From assembly GCF_014898815.1 (NCBI RefSeq), contig NW_026515546.1:1288501-1352500 (forward strand): a DNA stretch of 64,000 nt. Direction: 5' to 3'. Positions 35,239 to 46,089 of the stretch are shown one piece after another. Within the stretch, counting starts at the first letter, position 1. Each line of letters begins with the position of its first letter. The DNA comes from Panonychus citri. Taxonomy: Eukaryota; Arthropoda; Arachnida; Trombidiformes; Tetranychidae. Position numbers and translations under genes: made by a program. The notes below the pieces were generated by a model, which was not told the DNA's origin, ran no database searches, and saw only the letters and a program-made list of their open reading frames with translations.

Positions 35239-35538
35239 TTAACATGACCAAGAGATTTTGCCACTAATCTTGCATGTCACCAAAGAACTTTTCAGGATGC
35301 TCTTCAACATTATATCGGCACTGTTGAAGCTCGAAGTCGATGGAGTATTGAGATTCGGGAGTTCGAAGTTTTCAAATAAGGCAGCAACATAGTCTTTGTA
35401 ATCGGTGATCGATTCCAATTCAGAGGCACAACTTTTGATTTCATGCGTCATTGCTTTCTGAAGAAGCCTAAGACGAGTTTCGTCGTCAACGTTTTCAGCA
35501 AGACGATCTCTAGTTTTGTGAGCCATTGAATTGATCAT
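35239..35538 (-). pseudogene. Gag capsid region, broken
   Basis: Capsid-like helical sequence (HKTRDRLAENVDDETRLRLL; ITDYKDYVAALFENFEL) sits in a different frame from the Gag N-terminus, with the change at about 35545. It changes frame again near 35320. The capsid motif region FFGDMQD is followed in its own frame by an in-frame TAG near 35270, and another frame change near 35225 leads into the zinc-knuckle frame. At least one break is therefore a base substitution or a real stop rather than a missing base. Confidence 0.8.
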
Positions 35539-35542
35539 CCTT

Positions 35543-36226
35543 TCACAAATCAGGGATATGTGGATCTGATCTTAATTGTTTAACAATCTCAATGAGAGCA
35601 GCAGCAGTAATTGATTCCGAAGGAATTGGCGATTGAGAAGATTTTTGCACCATTGTACTTGAGTCAATGATATCAGCACCATGATTGTTGAGGACGGTTC
35701 GGATTTTGTTGATTGAACCAAGAGAGATTGGAAGAGCGATCAAATTATCATTATTGATCTGAAAGATGGTATCATCATCGATACCGATTGATTTGATGAA
35801 GGTTTGGATTTCTTTTTCTGAAATACCGTTAGAGCGGAATTCAAGTAACCATTCAGGAAGATTTTGACTTTTGACTTCACCAACATTTAGATTGAGAATT
35901 TCATCAGAGTTTAGGGATTCACCCATGAGGAGAAGATGTGTCTCGACGATATCAATGAGTCTTTTGGATGCCAAAGAGCGAATTGGTGTTGACGAATTCC
36001 AAAGAGTAAAGAGGAAAAGCATTTCCGAATAATCCAGATCTTTCAGAGATTTCTCATCAAGTGAGATGGTTTGATTACGACGGTTCGTAGCACGAGTTAC
36101 AACAGGAGTTGTGGGGAATTGCGATGTTGTTGGAGAGATGAGAGTATTCTCAGAGATGTCACCAGTAATTGAAGCAACAGGGGAAACATGGGCTGGTTTT
36201 CGACCTCGTTTAGATTTAGGACCCAT
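35543..36226 (-). CDS. Gag N-terminal part with SAM-like domain
   Basis: Starts at Met 36226 (MGPKSKRGRKPAHV), a basic Ser/Thr-rich N-terminus; an in-frame ATG 12 bases upstream is also possible. At about residues 115-180, LPEWLLEFRSNGISEKE, IQTFIKSIGIDDDTIFQI, NNDNLIALPISLGSINKI and RTVLNNHG follow the sterile alpha motif pattern (Trp near the start, Gly-Ile, a Leu at the middle turn, final helix after LG). SAM domains self-assemble, so an inferred role is Gag multimerisation. The open frame ends at 35543 after DPHIPDL and the capsid continues in another frame, so this copy cannot make full Gag without frameshifting. Confidence 0.75.
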   Translation of the reverse strand: MGPKSKRGRKPAHVSPVASITGDISENTLISPTTSQFPTTPVVTRATNRRNQTISLDEKSLKDLDYSEMLFLFTLWNSSTPIRSLASKRLIDIVETHLLLMGESLNSDEILNLNVGEVKSQNLPEWLLEFRSNGISEKEIQTFIKSIGIDDDTIFQINNDNLIALPISLGSINKIRTVLNNHGADIIDSSTMVQKSSQSPIPSESITAAALIEIVKQLRSDPHIPDL

Positions 36227-36318
36227 GATTAAGTTCAAGCACTTTAGAGAAGATCAACTAATGATGATAGGGATGATTCACTGAATAAAGGATAGAGATA
36301 ACTGGGGAAGAAGAAGGG

Positions 36319-36336
36319 ATCCTGCCTGGGTCGCCA
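36319..36336 (-). other. Primer binding site
   Basis: TGGCGACCCAGGCAGGAT starts three bases inside the 5' LTR. TGG is the complement of a tRNA 3' CCA, and the rest fits a tRNA acceptor and T-stem 3' strand, with a discriminator G. An arginine tRNA (acceptor beginning GACC) seems possible but is not verified. Confidence 0.7.
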
Positions 36337-36339
36337 ATT

Positions 36340-37343
36340 TGTGGGGATTTAGATTGAGTTGAGGGAGAAATTCCAATAAGGAATCAAGGCAAGAAATCTC
36401 AAAGAGATAAATTGAAGACTTTCAAATCAAAAGAAAACGATCTGCCACAAATACCAGATCAGCAAAGATTCGATCGGATCCAATCTTCAGATTGTTACCT
36501 CAGAATTCAGAGAATTATCACTAGGCGATCAGATTAATCACAATAGAAAAAGGCTACAGATGAACTTATCATGAAACTTTGAGGTTTATTGGATTAATAG
36601 AAATTGAGAGAAGAACAAACTTAAAAGGAAGACTCATTAAGAGATGTATTCTTAACAAGAACTAAGATTAATTTCTTCTGTGTGAAAACGGGAGATGGTT
36701 GATTATATTGGGATACAATGATTAAGAGGGGGAAAGTTTTGATTACAAAATTAAAGATGATTAAAAAGGGGAAACAACACTAAGTGTTCACTTTATATCA
36801 CCAGAGTGATTAAGATTAACAAAGGTTGAAAATCAAAAGATTAATAAAGTTTAACAATAAGATTATCTGGGTCTAATGACGCGACAGTGTCTATGTTAAA
36901 CAAAAGGGAGAGATTAATAATAGTTAATAAAAGCCATTTGGCTTGATAAAGCACAAAACAAATGAAAGAGGAAAAGAAAGATAAAAAGAGAGAGGAAAAT
37001 CATTCTCTTTCTTGAGTGACCAAATTAAGAGCATCTTAAAGATGAGACAATTATTAAGGTCTTACAATTAAAAGTAATTAAAATGATTGGAAATTCCCAT
37101 AGGAATCAATTAAGTAATTAACTCAATCGAATCGATTACAGGAAATTCAATTAATGAATAAGATGAATAAGAAAATCACATTAGTGATCAGGTTACAAAG
37201 TTTCAATAAACTAAATGGAAATTTTTTAAAAGAAATTAAAAGAAAATGAAAAGTTAATAAAATCAATTGGAATCAATTGATTCGGCAAATCATTCAAATG
37301 ATCCAATTGAAGGCTTGGTGGGTTTCAGGTTTTCTACCCTTCA
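36340..37343 (-). repeat. LTR (5' LTR of the element), 1,004 bp
   Basis: Direct repeat of 25581-26588. It should hold the element's promoter and poly(A) signal; AT-rich, without a TATA box I would commit to. Confidence 0.96.
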
Positions 37344-37347
37344 AGAA
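37344..37347. repeat. Target site duplication AGAA (right copy)
   Basis: Matches the AGAA at 25577-25580 and lies directly after the terminal CA of the right LTR. Confidence 0.85.
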
Positions 37348-40300
37348 AACAATTAGTTAATTGTTGGAGACACATTCACCCTATTTATCCCTCTCTCTCT
37401 CTATTTATATTACCCATTCTAACCAGAAAATACAATTTAACTAATCAAAATTTGATCACAATTTAGGTGAAAATAATTGAATCATTTAATTAATAGTCGT
37501 TTAATGAACACACTTGATTTGATCATTTGATTTGTATTACACTGGACATCAACATTTTCACATCATTTGATTTACAATGTTACAATTAATTGATTATCAC
37601 AGAAACGTCCAAGTAAAAGTCAACCCATTTATCCCTAATCTTTAATTTTATGGTCACTCTTTCAATGAGAATGTGACAATTTTTATCATGTAAACATGAT
37701 AGCTAAACGATTAACCATTTCAACTGAATGGACATTCAAATACTTAATGAACAATTATACTATTTCTTCATCAGAATTTATCTCAATATTTATTAACATT
37801 TAACAAAAGCAAAACAATATGAGTAAGAAAATTGAAACTTGAAGGTAACAATCATCTAATTGTTATTAATTATCTTGTATTCTTATTTGTTGATGAAAAT
37901 TACAGTTGATTCACTGATTGAATCACCATGATGATCATGTTAATGTTTGTGAAGAGATGAAGATAAAAACAAGATGAAAGGTTGATTAATCTTCTTTGTT
38001 GTGAACTTTTTCGGGATGAAAGATTATCTCTTTACGGATCAACACTTCTCATAATGTTAAATAACCATTGATAAAACTTTACTACGATAACACTCATCTA
38101 GCATTACTTCCGGTTCCTTGTTTGGTTTTTTTTCACAATCCAAAGGATTCATCTAATTTATTATAATCACTATCCTTTTTATCACAATTAACTGTGATGA
38201 TTAGCCCTTTTTTTTGTTTCCATTGCAACGTGTAAATCAAATCGATATGAAATATTACAAGAATGATGATAATTTCAAGATTTAAGTTTACAATTGACTA
38301 ATTGTTTTCTATTACCTTTTAATTGTTTAATTATCAAGATTTCCCAAATGTGAAGCCTAAACAATTTACGTTTTTTTTGTCACTCTTCCTTTGGGTTAAT
38401 TGTTTGCAATCAAACTGAATCACTTGAAAAGTTATTGTGATAATAGTTTGATGATGCGAACTCGTAAAAATAATAATAACAATAATAATAAAATTAATGA
38501 AGAGATTAATGATTACCTCTGGAATTGAGCGGGAATCGAAGGTGGAAAATTGGAAATCAAGGAAATCGGAGACTTGAAAAGATGTGAACATTTAGTAATA
38601 CAAAGTTAGCATCTTCTTTAGATGAAAGTTGATATAAAGTAAAAAGGTATTTGGATTGTAATTAAATTGGAAACCTATGTTAGTCTAATAATGGATGATA
38701 ATGATGAGTGAGAAGACAAAGTCTCTCTCTCTCTCTCTTTATCTTTATCTTTCTTCATTTTAGTGTCCAGTGTCATGGTAATAAGAACTCTGAAGACGAA
38801 AAGTTCTGAAGTTCTAAGGAGAATGTTACAGAGTTTTTTTTTCTCTCTTTCTCTTATTTTCTATGTTATTTTTTTCGTATTCTCATTATCATCAATATCT
38901 TTCGTCAGGTGAATAAAACTCACAAAAAGATATCGAGTTGATGATAAGTAACGAAAACCAAAAAGGGAGAAAGTGGAAGGAAAAGTTAGAAAGACAATCT
39001 CTATTTTTTTATCATCTTCTTTTTCATCATCATCATTATTATTCTCATCTCCATCCTCATCTTTATTTTCATCTTATATCCATCTAACATTGGCCACTGC
39101 AAACAAAATGATAACCTTTTTGTCATTTAATTGTAATGCTTACTCAAGCATCAGGATGAAAGTAAAAAACAGCCTGAAGATGATGAGGATGAGGATGATG
39201 AGTAAGAGAGAGAGAGAGATAGAGAGAGAGACTGAGGATGAGAATAAGGGAAAAGAAAGAAAAAAGCAATGGAGATCATTTTTAGTTAATTGTATTCTGT
39301 TGTTGGAATGGGAATTTACTTTTGCAAGAAAATGAGGATGAGGATGATAAGGATGATGATGGAGGCAAAAAATACTAAGGATAAGATGTACATCTTTCTC
39401 ATGTCATCCAGGTCATCAATATGGAGTCACCGAGAATTGGATATCCTTACAGGGAGAAAATGAAAGATGAGAAAGTTACTTTTTTCACAATTACATTCAG
39501 AACTAATCATTATTTATCATCATCTTCTTCTTCATCATTATTATCAAGCATCACTAAAGTGAATACTGTAATCAGATTGTAAATTGCTTTTGATTAAATG
39601 TCAATAATTAGGATGAATTGTTGACCCAAATTCATTTCAACTAATATTACAATCTGATTAATATTTTCAATTCTGATTCCGGTTAGTTTGTCAATGTTTT
39701 AAATGGTTATTAAAGGTCAATTGGGTTTATCTTGAATTTAGGTTTTTATTTTATAAAATGGCTGCTGAAATGTAATGGATGAAACTGGTCAAAGAGCATG
39801 AGCCATGTAAAACTTTAAGATATGGTCAGTAAAGAAAAAGAAAGAGAAAAGAGAGAAGAAGAAAAAGAGAGAAGATGATGATGAGTAAAAAGGAAAAAAG
39901 ATGAGGATGAAAAGAAGTGGAGAAAAAATTGAGAAGGAAAAAAAGCGAAAAAAATGAATAAATCGATTGTTGACCATCTCACTCTCCCTCCCTCACTCAT
40001 CTCTCTCTTACTTATTCTCTCTTTTTTCCTGGTCTCAATGGTCAGTCTCTGAGGATCCTTAAAGTTTACTTTTTCATCATCTAATCAATATATTTGTTGC
40101 ACTCTATTTGCAACCAGCATCCAAATTGAACCAGATCCAATTCCATTACGACTTAAAGTTTTTTTTGTTTCTCCCTCCACACTCACAAACTACTAATCAT
40201 CTTTTAGCATCCTCATCTCTTTTTATCTATCACCACTTATACTTTTTTTTTATTCCATCTAATACTTGCATACGTTTTTTATCCTTCTCCTCCTTCTATC

Positions 40301-40773
40301 ATCCATTTCATCCATTTCATCCTCATCCTCATCATCTTTTTCTCTGTCCCTTCTTAATTTGTAATAGCTTCTTCTCTTGGCTCATCTTTACCTTTCTCAT
40401 GATGAAATGTTACCAATAAAAGTGTAGGTGATTTAATCTAAACTATTGGCGGGAAAATGATAGAACTTTTTTATTATTATTATTATTATCTAGATAATGA
40501 CCACACCTTTCCGGAAGCTGTAATGATGCTATGAAAAAAAATACTCACAGGGAGGAAAAAAGTGAAAGGCAGAGTAATAAAGTAATAAGTAAAAGTAATT
40601 TCAAGATTACATTTCAACCCAAAAACTACCAAAATGTATTAATATGAAAAAAGAGATGAGAAACTTTTAGTTATAAGTTAATATGTTGGAGGGTCAGTTT
40701 TTAGATGATGAGGAAGATGAAGATGAAAAAGATGGGAGATACTTTTGAAGAGAGAAAAAATAATGCGATGAGG

Positions 40774-40776
<3 letters not shown>

Positions 40777-40807
<31 letters not shown>
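40777..40807. repeat. (GA)n microsatellite, 31 bp
   Basis: Uninterrupted GA dinucleotide run. Confidence 0.98.
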
Positions 40808-40809
<2 letters not shown>

Positions 40810-42209
40810 AAGCCATGTAAGATGAATTTTCTTCCTCATCATCATCATCTTTCTCTCCTTCTCTCTATTTTTTCAGAAGAGAAACTAATCAATGAGAAAA
40901 AAATATTATATTTAGGAAGATAAATAAGAAGAGAGATAAAATGAAGAAGATGAAGATGCGGAATGGGGAGAGAAAGAGAGAATAAGATGAGGAAAGAAAT
41001 GATGATGAAGATGAAGAGATGAGATTCACTGAAATGGAAAATGGTAAAAGTAAAAAAGAAAGAGGACAAAGTCCAGTGAACCATATTTCTTTTTCTTTTT
41101 TCTTCCAAAAATATTCTTGACCAATTCTCTTCCTCCTCCTTCTCTTCCCTTTCCACTTTCATCTTCCATCTTCAATTTTACTCGAAATGATATAATAGGA
41201 TATCAATCTTACTGTTTTTCTGCGCAAAACAATGTTAAACATTTTTTCCAATTTAATCTTTATCTTCATCTTTTTTTCATCTCTCCATCCTCTTCAATGT
41301 ATCCGTCATTATCTGCATCTCTCTTTATCCTCATAAACAGATACAAAACCTTAAATATCTTCCCGATCATCATCATCATGAGAATCTCATTCACTCCCAC
41401 CTTCCACTCCCAGAGTTTTTCTCACTCCCTCTTGATAACTTTTTTTTGTTTCTTTTCTAATTTTCTTTCATCCTTCTGTGTAGATTATTTAATCTTCATC
41501 TTTCTCATCTCTCTTTATTCTTTTCTCTTTCTCTCTCACTTTCTCTGTCAATTTTCTTTTGTCTCAACTTTCATTCTTTTCGATTTTTCTTCATTTATCT
41601 TCATTCCTCTTTCTCTCGTTACCAATAGTCATTTTCCTTCCTCTTCCTCTTCCTTTTCCTTTCTTTTCTCTTTCTCGTATTCGCATTTCTTTTAACTTCA
41701 TCATCATACTCTCTCTCCCTCCTCTGATTCATCATTTAAATTCAGATTAATTTAAGAAATTCAGAACGAGTTCATGGGAAGAGCTGATAAAAATGAGGAA
41801 TAGCAGAAAGTTGACTAATCTCTTTCGATACATTCAGTTGATCATTATGGGGAGAGAGAGAGATGAAGATGATAAAAAACGAGAGAGAACGAAGTCGTAT
41901 AGGTAAAAAGGCAGGTCCACTTCATCGAATAGTTCTGACCACCCCCAGGGAATTAAGAAGATGATGAGAAGTGAGAAGATGCGAATGATGCAAAAAAGGT
42001 AAAAGATTGTTGGACATACTAAAAGATTCGAGAGAGATACTGAAGGTTTAACGAGGGAGAAGAAGAAAATGAAGACCGAATGAAAAAAGAAAGAACAAAA
42101 AAGTGAAAGAAAATAAACAAAAAAAATGGAAGAACATGTTGATGTATTGATGGAACAGACGCAAAAGAAGAGAAAGAGAGAGAACATAAAAAAATATCAT
42201 CATCATGTT

Positions 42210-42240
<31 letters not shown>

Positions 42241-42853
42241 TAAAATGGCGACTTATCATCGAAGAAAGAGAAAAAACAAAGAGAAACAGACAGAGGATAT
42301 TCTAGGTTTTTTACCGATTTCTAAAGATAGAAAGAGATTAATTTTTTCTCTGTCTTTGTCCATCTTCCTGAACTTTATCCATAACAATGGAAATGATGAT
42401 GATAATGATGAGCAGGATGCGGAAAAAAATGTCAGCATTTTTTTATGGAATATAAGTCACATCATCAGGCGTATTCGTTGGATATTAATCTTCCATTATT
42501 TTTGTAGAGACACTTTCACCCCCTTCTTCATCCTGAGTCTCCTTCTCATCACCATGAAGATGAAAAAAGGGACAGAATTTTTCTTCTCTCTGTATTTATT
42601 TCTTATTCTTGTTCCTGAATAATAAAGTTAATGATAAAAAACAAGAAGACTAAAGGCTTACAAAGAGAATCTTGTTGATGAAAATAATATCATCATCATG
42701 ATGTATTTTATCTTAATATGATTCATTAACATCCAAACTGAGTTATCATCCTGTTCTGATATTATCATGATTATAACTCTCTGATGAGAAGCTCAGCTTG
42801 TATCAACAATGACGAGAACAAAAAACAACAAGTCGATAAAATATTGAATTTAC

Positions 42854-43037
42854 CATGCAAAGGATCAACTTTACTCAATTTTTGAAACTGAAATAATGTT
42901 TGTTTATGAAGAAAATAGATTTTTGAAACAGTTTCTTTCAGGAATTGTGAGTTAAGACCAATTAAAGCAGATATTGCGGTTAGAATTTTATTATTTTTTT
43001 CATATTTACTCCATGGAACGAGATTAAAGTGATTCAT
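42854..43037 (-). CDS. Possible first coding exon of an unrecognised gene
   Basis: ATG at 43037 has a good context (ATCACCATG) and opens 61 codons of varied, non-repetitive composition (MNHFNLVPWSKYEKNNK, then LKETVSKIYFLHKQTLFQ, ending KVDPLH). It then meets a possible donor ATG|GTAAAT at 42854/42853. The protein is not recognised and no matching downstream exon was found on the minus strand. This could equally be a chance open frame. Confidence 0.25.
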
Positions 43038-43470
43038 GGTGATGATTAATCAAGTTTGTAAATAATGATGATGAAAATTGATGATTAAAGAGGAAATGAA
43101 AATAATCATCCGAAAAAAAGTTTATCTACAATATAATGGATTAGATTGATAATAACAATCATAATCTTTTTTCCTAAATCAATGACAATATCTAATCTGA
43201 AATATCAATCAAATATTGAGAAAGATTGAGAGAGAGGGAGAGAGAGAGAGATCTTCATATTCCATGGGAGCGGGAATTCCTTCTCATATCGATAATGATA
43301 ATATTATCATGGATAATAGAAATTCCTTGATTGCAGAGGAGCATCACCTTTCCATGATATTTCCGGTTATTTTTCACCCGAGATTTTTGGTTGATTGGTT
43401 ACGATTCACTGAAAGCGGTGAACACACAACTATGTAAAGAAAGTGAGAGAAATAGATTGAGGTGTAGGTG

Positions 43471-43475
<5 letters not shown>

Positions 43476-43505
<30 letters not shown>
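43476..43505. repeat. (GA)n microsatellite, 30 bp
   Basis: Uninterrupted GA dinucleotide run. Confidence 0.98.
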
Positions 43506-43509
<4 letters not shown>

Positions 43510-46041
43510 GGATGAAAAATTTACCGGAAACACAAGAAGCGATAATTCACCGAGGGGCAGGAAGATTTCCTCCTGTGAATCTTGTTATGAACACAACTAC
43601 TGATGATAATGTGGTGATGATGATGATGATCAGGTTAAGATGAATGTAAATGAAATAATATCCGCATGTTGATTTTGCTATTCATCGTTACACTGGACTG
43701 AATTCATAGTATCATCATCATCATTATCATCTGTTATCGTTAGCATCCGATACTATCCTTACCTTTAGCTCATCCTCTTCCACAAGGCAGATAAGAAAAG
43801 TTCACTCACGAATCCAGAATATTATCTAATCCGATTCAATGTTGAAATGTTACACTAAACCGTAATCATGAAGTATATCAATCATGTTATTAGAACATCT
43901 AACTTTTTTTGTCAGAAAAACTTCCCTCCAACCATAAATCCCACTCTAATTCCTACCTGTTTCCAATGTAAGAAAATCATTCCATGAAATTTATCATGAA
44001 ATGTTATGTTATCCTTGAGGCATTTAGAGAGGAAAAGAACAATAAATTTTCATGATTCAAATAAATTTTACATTTGAAACGGAAATGGAAATGAGGGTGA
44101 AGTTTCTGGATAAGGATAATGACCGGTCAGGGTGGTAAAAGGGGTTGGATGCTCATTGGAAGAGTGGATTTGATGGAAAAAATAATATTCGCTTCAAGGA
44201 ATCTTTTCAATGTTGATTTATTGAAGATAATCTCAAAGCCTATTGATTGAATTGATAAAGGAAAAAGAGAGAGAGAGAGAGAGAAAATCATCCACATCAT
44301 CAGCATCTTCAAGTTTTTTTTTGCTTTTCTTAAGAATATAGAAAGAGAGAAAGAAAGAGAAATGTTTTTCATTAGTCTTCAGATGATCATCTCTCATCTT
44401 CTTCTTCATCATTGGAATCAACTTGTATTTTCATCTTCAATCGGATCTTTTCTTCAATGAACTGACATAATTCAGTGACGTTTCTTTCATCTTCTTTTTA
44501 TCCTCTCACCAGTAACTTCATCTCCATCATCATCATCATCATCATCTCTCTCTCTCTCTCTCTCTCTTCCTTGTCTTCTTTTTAAGGTTCATTTCTCATT
44601 CCCAATATTGACAATATAAATAATAACGATAATCATGTTGGAACTGAATAAATTGATTCTATAAAAAGATAACTAATCATTTTCCATGGAAAAAAGGAAA
44701 AAAAGTTCTGATTAGTTCCAAGAGGAGAATGGAGGTTTTTTTTCAAATTAATTCCAACTGTGATTCCAATTGGCTGATTATTCATGAAGAAAAATTGAAA
44801 TAATCAACATAATCAACTAATTGGAAACACGCAATAATCAGATTCAAAGTTTAATCTGATTTTTTTTCAGTAATATAATCAATGAAATTATGACAATTAG
44901 TATTCAGAGGTTCATGGTAATATTAATAACATAAAGTATAAATATTACTTTACATTATTATCTTTGATTGATTAAGGTTTGATTGTAAGTGTGTTTGTTT
45001 TAAGAGATGCAAAAGTTGATGAAGATAATGATAATCAGGATGATGAAATGATGATATCTGATCAACTGATATCATATATTTTTGAAATATGAGAAATAAT
45101 ATCATGAGAACATGATATTTTCATGGAATTGAAAAGGAAGGAAGGAGAGAAAAGAAAGAGAATGATTATCATCATCTTAGAAATGGTCAAAGAAGAGCAA
45201 GAGAGAGAGAGAGAGAGAGAAGATGATAAAGGGATGATGATCTGGGGAAGAGAAGGCAAAAAAGTTTGCAAGATCATTTTCAATGTGAAGCGATCATAGA
45301 ATCACGAATAACTTGTAATATCTGATCATCAATCTAAGTTGACAGGGGGAGAATGTCCGAGGAAGATGAAGGATGAAAAGGAAGATAAGAAAGTTAGAAA
45401 AATATAACAAAAAAAGTAAGAGAAAATGAGAGAGAAAATAATGATGATGAAGTTTAGCAAATTATAGTGAGAAAGGAAGATTATGATGATGATGATGATG
45501 ATGATCGGTCAGAATATGTGTTACCTAATTTCTAAGTCACAATTGATGGAGAGATGTGAATGATAATGATGATGATGGACTCAATATGATGATGATTAAC
45601 AGTAACGGTCCTAACGGTATTTTACTTGACCTTTGTATTGATATTCAATTGTTGCATCAACAGAATTGATACTAATCAAGGGAATCAAATAATTCTTTCA
45701 CCTTTGTGATAATTTTACGATTCTTACTCTCAATTTGATTATCATTTAATTACTTTTATTGTGATGAAAACTCAGAGTTTTTCTGCTAATCATTTTATTT
45801 CTAATTATATTGATATTATTACTTTGATCATTTCAAGTAATTAATCAACATGGTAAAAGAGAGAGAGAGAGAGAAAGGAAAGTTTTTTTTTCTTCAACAA
45901 AAATCCACTGATCATCATCATCTTAACTGAATCCATCAATCAACTTTTTCTGTAATTTTCTTCATCATCTTTCCTCTTTTTTTCATTCTCTCAACAGAAA
46001 GGGAGCTGAAAATGGTTCAGTTTTCGGGTTGGAAGTTGATT

Positions 46042-46043
<2 letters not shown>

Positions 46044-46086
<43 letters not shown>
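46044..46086. repeat. (CT)n microsatellite, 43 bp
   Basis: Uninterrupted CT dinucleotide run. Confidence 0.98.

Positions 46087-46089
<3 letters not shown>

Larger units (their letters stand above)
25581..37343 (-). mobile_element. Ty3/gypsy LTR retrotransposon, 11.76 kb, with accessory ORF in env position
   Basis: Bounded by two direct LTRs and a 4-bp AGAA duplication, with coding regions on the minus strand, so the right LTR is the 5' LTR. Order in the element's own direction: LTR, primer binding site (36336-36319), Gag with SAM-like domain, CCHC knuckle and DTGA protease, reverse transcriptase, RNase H and integrase, then a long accessory ORF, a short polypurine tract (26596-26589) and LTR. 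Protease-RT-RNase H-integrase order marks Ty3/gypsy rather than Copia. No chromodomain follows integrase. Gag and RT have stops and frameshifts confined to two short patches, while the accessory ORF is intact. By eye the LTRs differ only by three small indels, so the insertion is young. Confidence 0.95.
37348..43100. other. Gene-poor AT-rich region right of the retrotransposon
   Basis: AT-rich with many CT/GA and CAT/ATG tracts (for example GA 40777-40807 and GA 42215-42240). Open frames are Ser/Leu/Phe- or Arg/Glu-rich translations of these repeats. The only sequence that resembles an exon is the minus-strand block 42854-43037, listed separately. Confidence 0.55.

Noticed and set aside
38516..38591. 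Short minus-strand frame MFTSFQVSDFLDF followed by a GTAATC donor
   Set aside because: Joining to the next possible exon gives only about 34 residues before a stop; no support.
43216..43437. 73-codon frame containing GAGIPSHIDND, reminiscent of AlkB/2OG-oxygenase HxD motifs
   Set aside because: Begins in a GA repeat, lacks the remaining oxygenase motifs and splice partners; probably chance.
45603..45617. Two AACGG words close together, Myb-like
   Set aside because: Short words expected by chance at this scale; no other supporting signal.
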